A stretch of DNA of 35,430 nt from assembly GCA_001304995.1 (NCBI GenBank), contig BBZU01000026.1, forward strand, positions 1 to 35,430, written 5' to 3'. The notes under the pieces were generated by a model. It was not told the DNA's origin. It did not search any database and saw nothing but the letters and a program-made list of their open reading frames with translations. The translations under genes were made by a program, and so were the position numbers. Source of the DNA: Clostridia bacterium UC5.1-1D10. Its GTDB lineage: Bacteria > Bacillota > Clostridia > Lachnospirales > Anaerotignaceae. Positions 34,806-35,430 of this stretch are shown one piece after another. The first letter of the stretch is position 1. Each line of letters begins with the position of its first letter.

Positions 34806-35393
34806 ATGGGAAAAATCAGAATGGCAACGGCGGCAGATACCAAAGCAATTTTGGATATCTATGCCCCTTATATTGAACATACCAATATCACCTTTGAATA
34901 TGTGGTACCCACAGAAGCGGAATTTGCCAGCAGAATTGAAGAGATTCTGGAGAAATATCCTTATCTGGTTTATGAGGAAGATGGCGTCATTGGCGGATAT
35001 GCCTATGCCCATCAGTTCATGGTGCGGGCAGCTTCCCAGTGGGGGGCAGAGCTTTCTGTTTATCTGGCGCCTGCTTTCCAGAAAAAAGGATTGGGCAAAG
35101 CCTTTTACCGTGCGCTGATGGATATTCTGCGCCTGCAAAATGTGGAAAAGGTCTATGGCTGTATCGAAGCCACCAACCGCGCCAGCTATGTGCTCCATAC
35201 CAGCCTTGGTTTTGTAGAAACGGCGGTATTTCCTCGCTGCGGCTTTAAGCATGGCAAATGGCTGGGGCTTATGTGGCTGGAAAAACCCATGGTGGAACGG
35301 CGGGAACCTTTGCCTTTCCAGAAAGTATGGGATGTGGACGAAAAGAAAATCGCGGAGATTTTGGAGAATCGCTCCAAAGAAGTACGCAGTTAA
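34806..35393 (+). CDS. GNAT family N-acetyltransferase, phosphinothricin acetyltransferase-like
   Basis: This is an acetyl-CoA-dependent acetyltransferase of 195 residues resembling the PAT/Bar group: MATAADTKAILDIYAPYIEHT at the N-terminus, a central SVYLAPAFQKKGLGKAFY segment carrying the acetyl-CoA loop (QKKGLG) and ATNRASYVLHTSLGF near the C-terminus. In many bacteria these proteins acetylate methionine sulfoximine or similar amino acid analogues rather than a herbicide, so the natural substrate is uncertain. It starts three bases after pgsA and is the last gene of the rimO transcript. A terminator follows at the window edge. Confidence 0.92.
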   Translation: MGKIRMATAADTKAILDIYAPYIEHTNITFEYVVPTEAEFASRIEEILEKYPYLVYEEDGVIGGYAYAHQFMVRAASQWGAELSVYLAPAFQKKGLGKAFYRALMDILRLQNVEKVYGCIEATNRASYVLHTSLGFVETAVFPRCGFKHGKWLGLMWLEKPMVERREPLPFQKVWDVDEKKIAEILENRSKEVRS

Positions 35394-35397
35394 AACA

Positions 35398-35430
35398 GAC
35401 GGAAACCAGACTCTGGTTTCCGTTTTTTTC
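35398..35430 (+). terminator. Terminator of the rimO-pgsA-GNAT operon
   Basis: ACGGAAACCA pairs perfectly with TGGTTTCCGT around GACTC, followed by a T tract that reaches the window end. Confidence 0.9.

Overview
The window is ordinary chromosomal DNA from a spore-forming anaerobic Firmicute of class Clostridia. The signs are a germination protease (gpr), class III fructose-1,6-bisphosphatase, a T-box-controlled ileS, a ZTP riboswitch on fhs, rubredoxin, an [Fe-S] flavodoxin-like protein, AGGAGG-type ribosome binding sites, moderate G+C and frequent TTG/GTG starts. A Lachnospirales member (for example an Anaerotignum-like organism) is my guess, held weakly. There is no phage, insertion sequence, CRISPR array, tRNA or rRNA gene.

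Layout. 1-2195: fbp. 2265-3690: a secreted stalk-domain protein with a GH5-like domain. 3720-5122: an autoregulated TetR and a short-chain dehydrogenase, behind a striking double operator. 5118-5270: an AT-rich gap with six CTTTTGTA-type repeats. 5289-8752: ileS (minus strand) with its isoleucine T-box and promoter. 8792-10506: nicotinate phosphoribosyltransferase. 10514-13354: a minus-strand nucleoside salvage group (pyrimidine nucleoside phosphorylase, phosphopentomutase) ending in rubredoxin. 13388-14704: a flavodoxin/ferredoxin fusion facing a C-GCAxxG-C-C redox protein. 14733-15234: rpsT with a structured 5' leader, divergent from gpr (15292-16299). 16513-18849: a small conserved acidic protein, a lipoprotein and a YbaK-type tRNA deacylase. 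18929-20514: an EamA transporter divergent from an XRE-cupin regulator. 20550-22539: a secreted serine protease divergent from a GNAT. 22758-24846: a small P-loop protein, then a CoA-transferase. 24950-26371: a VOC protein and a small membrane protein, divergent from dCMP deaminase through promoters whose -35 boxes overlap. 26537-29500: the FtsK/SpoIIIE DNA translocase. 29530-32322: the ZTP riboswitch-fhs-folD one-carbon operon. 32372-35430: a small anchored protein, rimO, pgsA and a GNAT.

How the genes work together. fhs and folD interconvert one-carbon tetrahydrofolates and are switched on when ZTP signals low 10-formyl-THF. The phosphorylase and phosphopentomutase feed ribose and deoxyribose phosphates into central metabolism. 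fbp supports gluconeogenesis, and the CoA-transferase is probably fermentative. The redox genes fit an anaerobe.

A caution on the sequence. Five genes (GH5-like, ileS, pyrimidine nucleoside phosphorylase, flavodoxin/ferredoxin, GNAT) each carry one single-base shift in or next to a short homopolymer, and each reads cleanly once corrected. Because ileS is essential, these look more like sequencing or assembly errors than gene decay. I list each as one gene across its full span.
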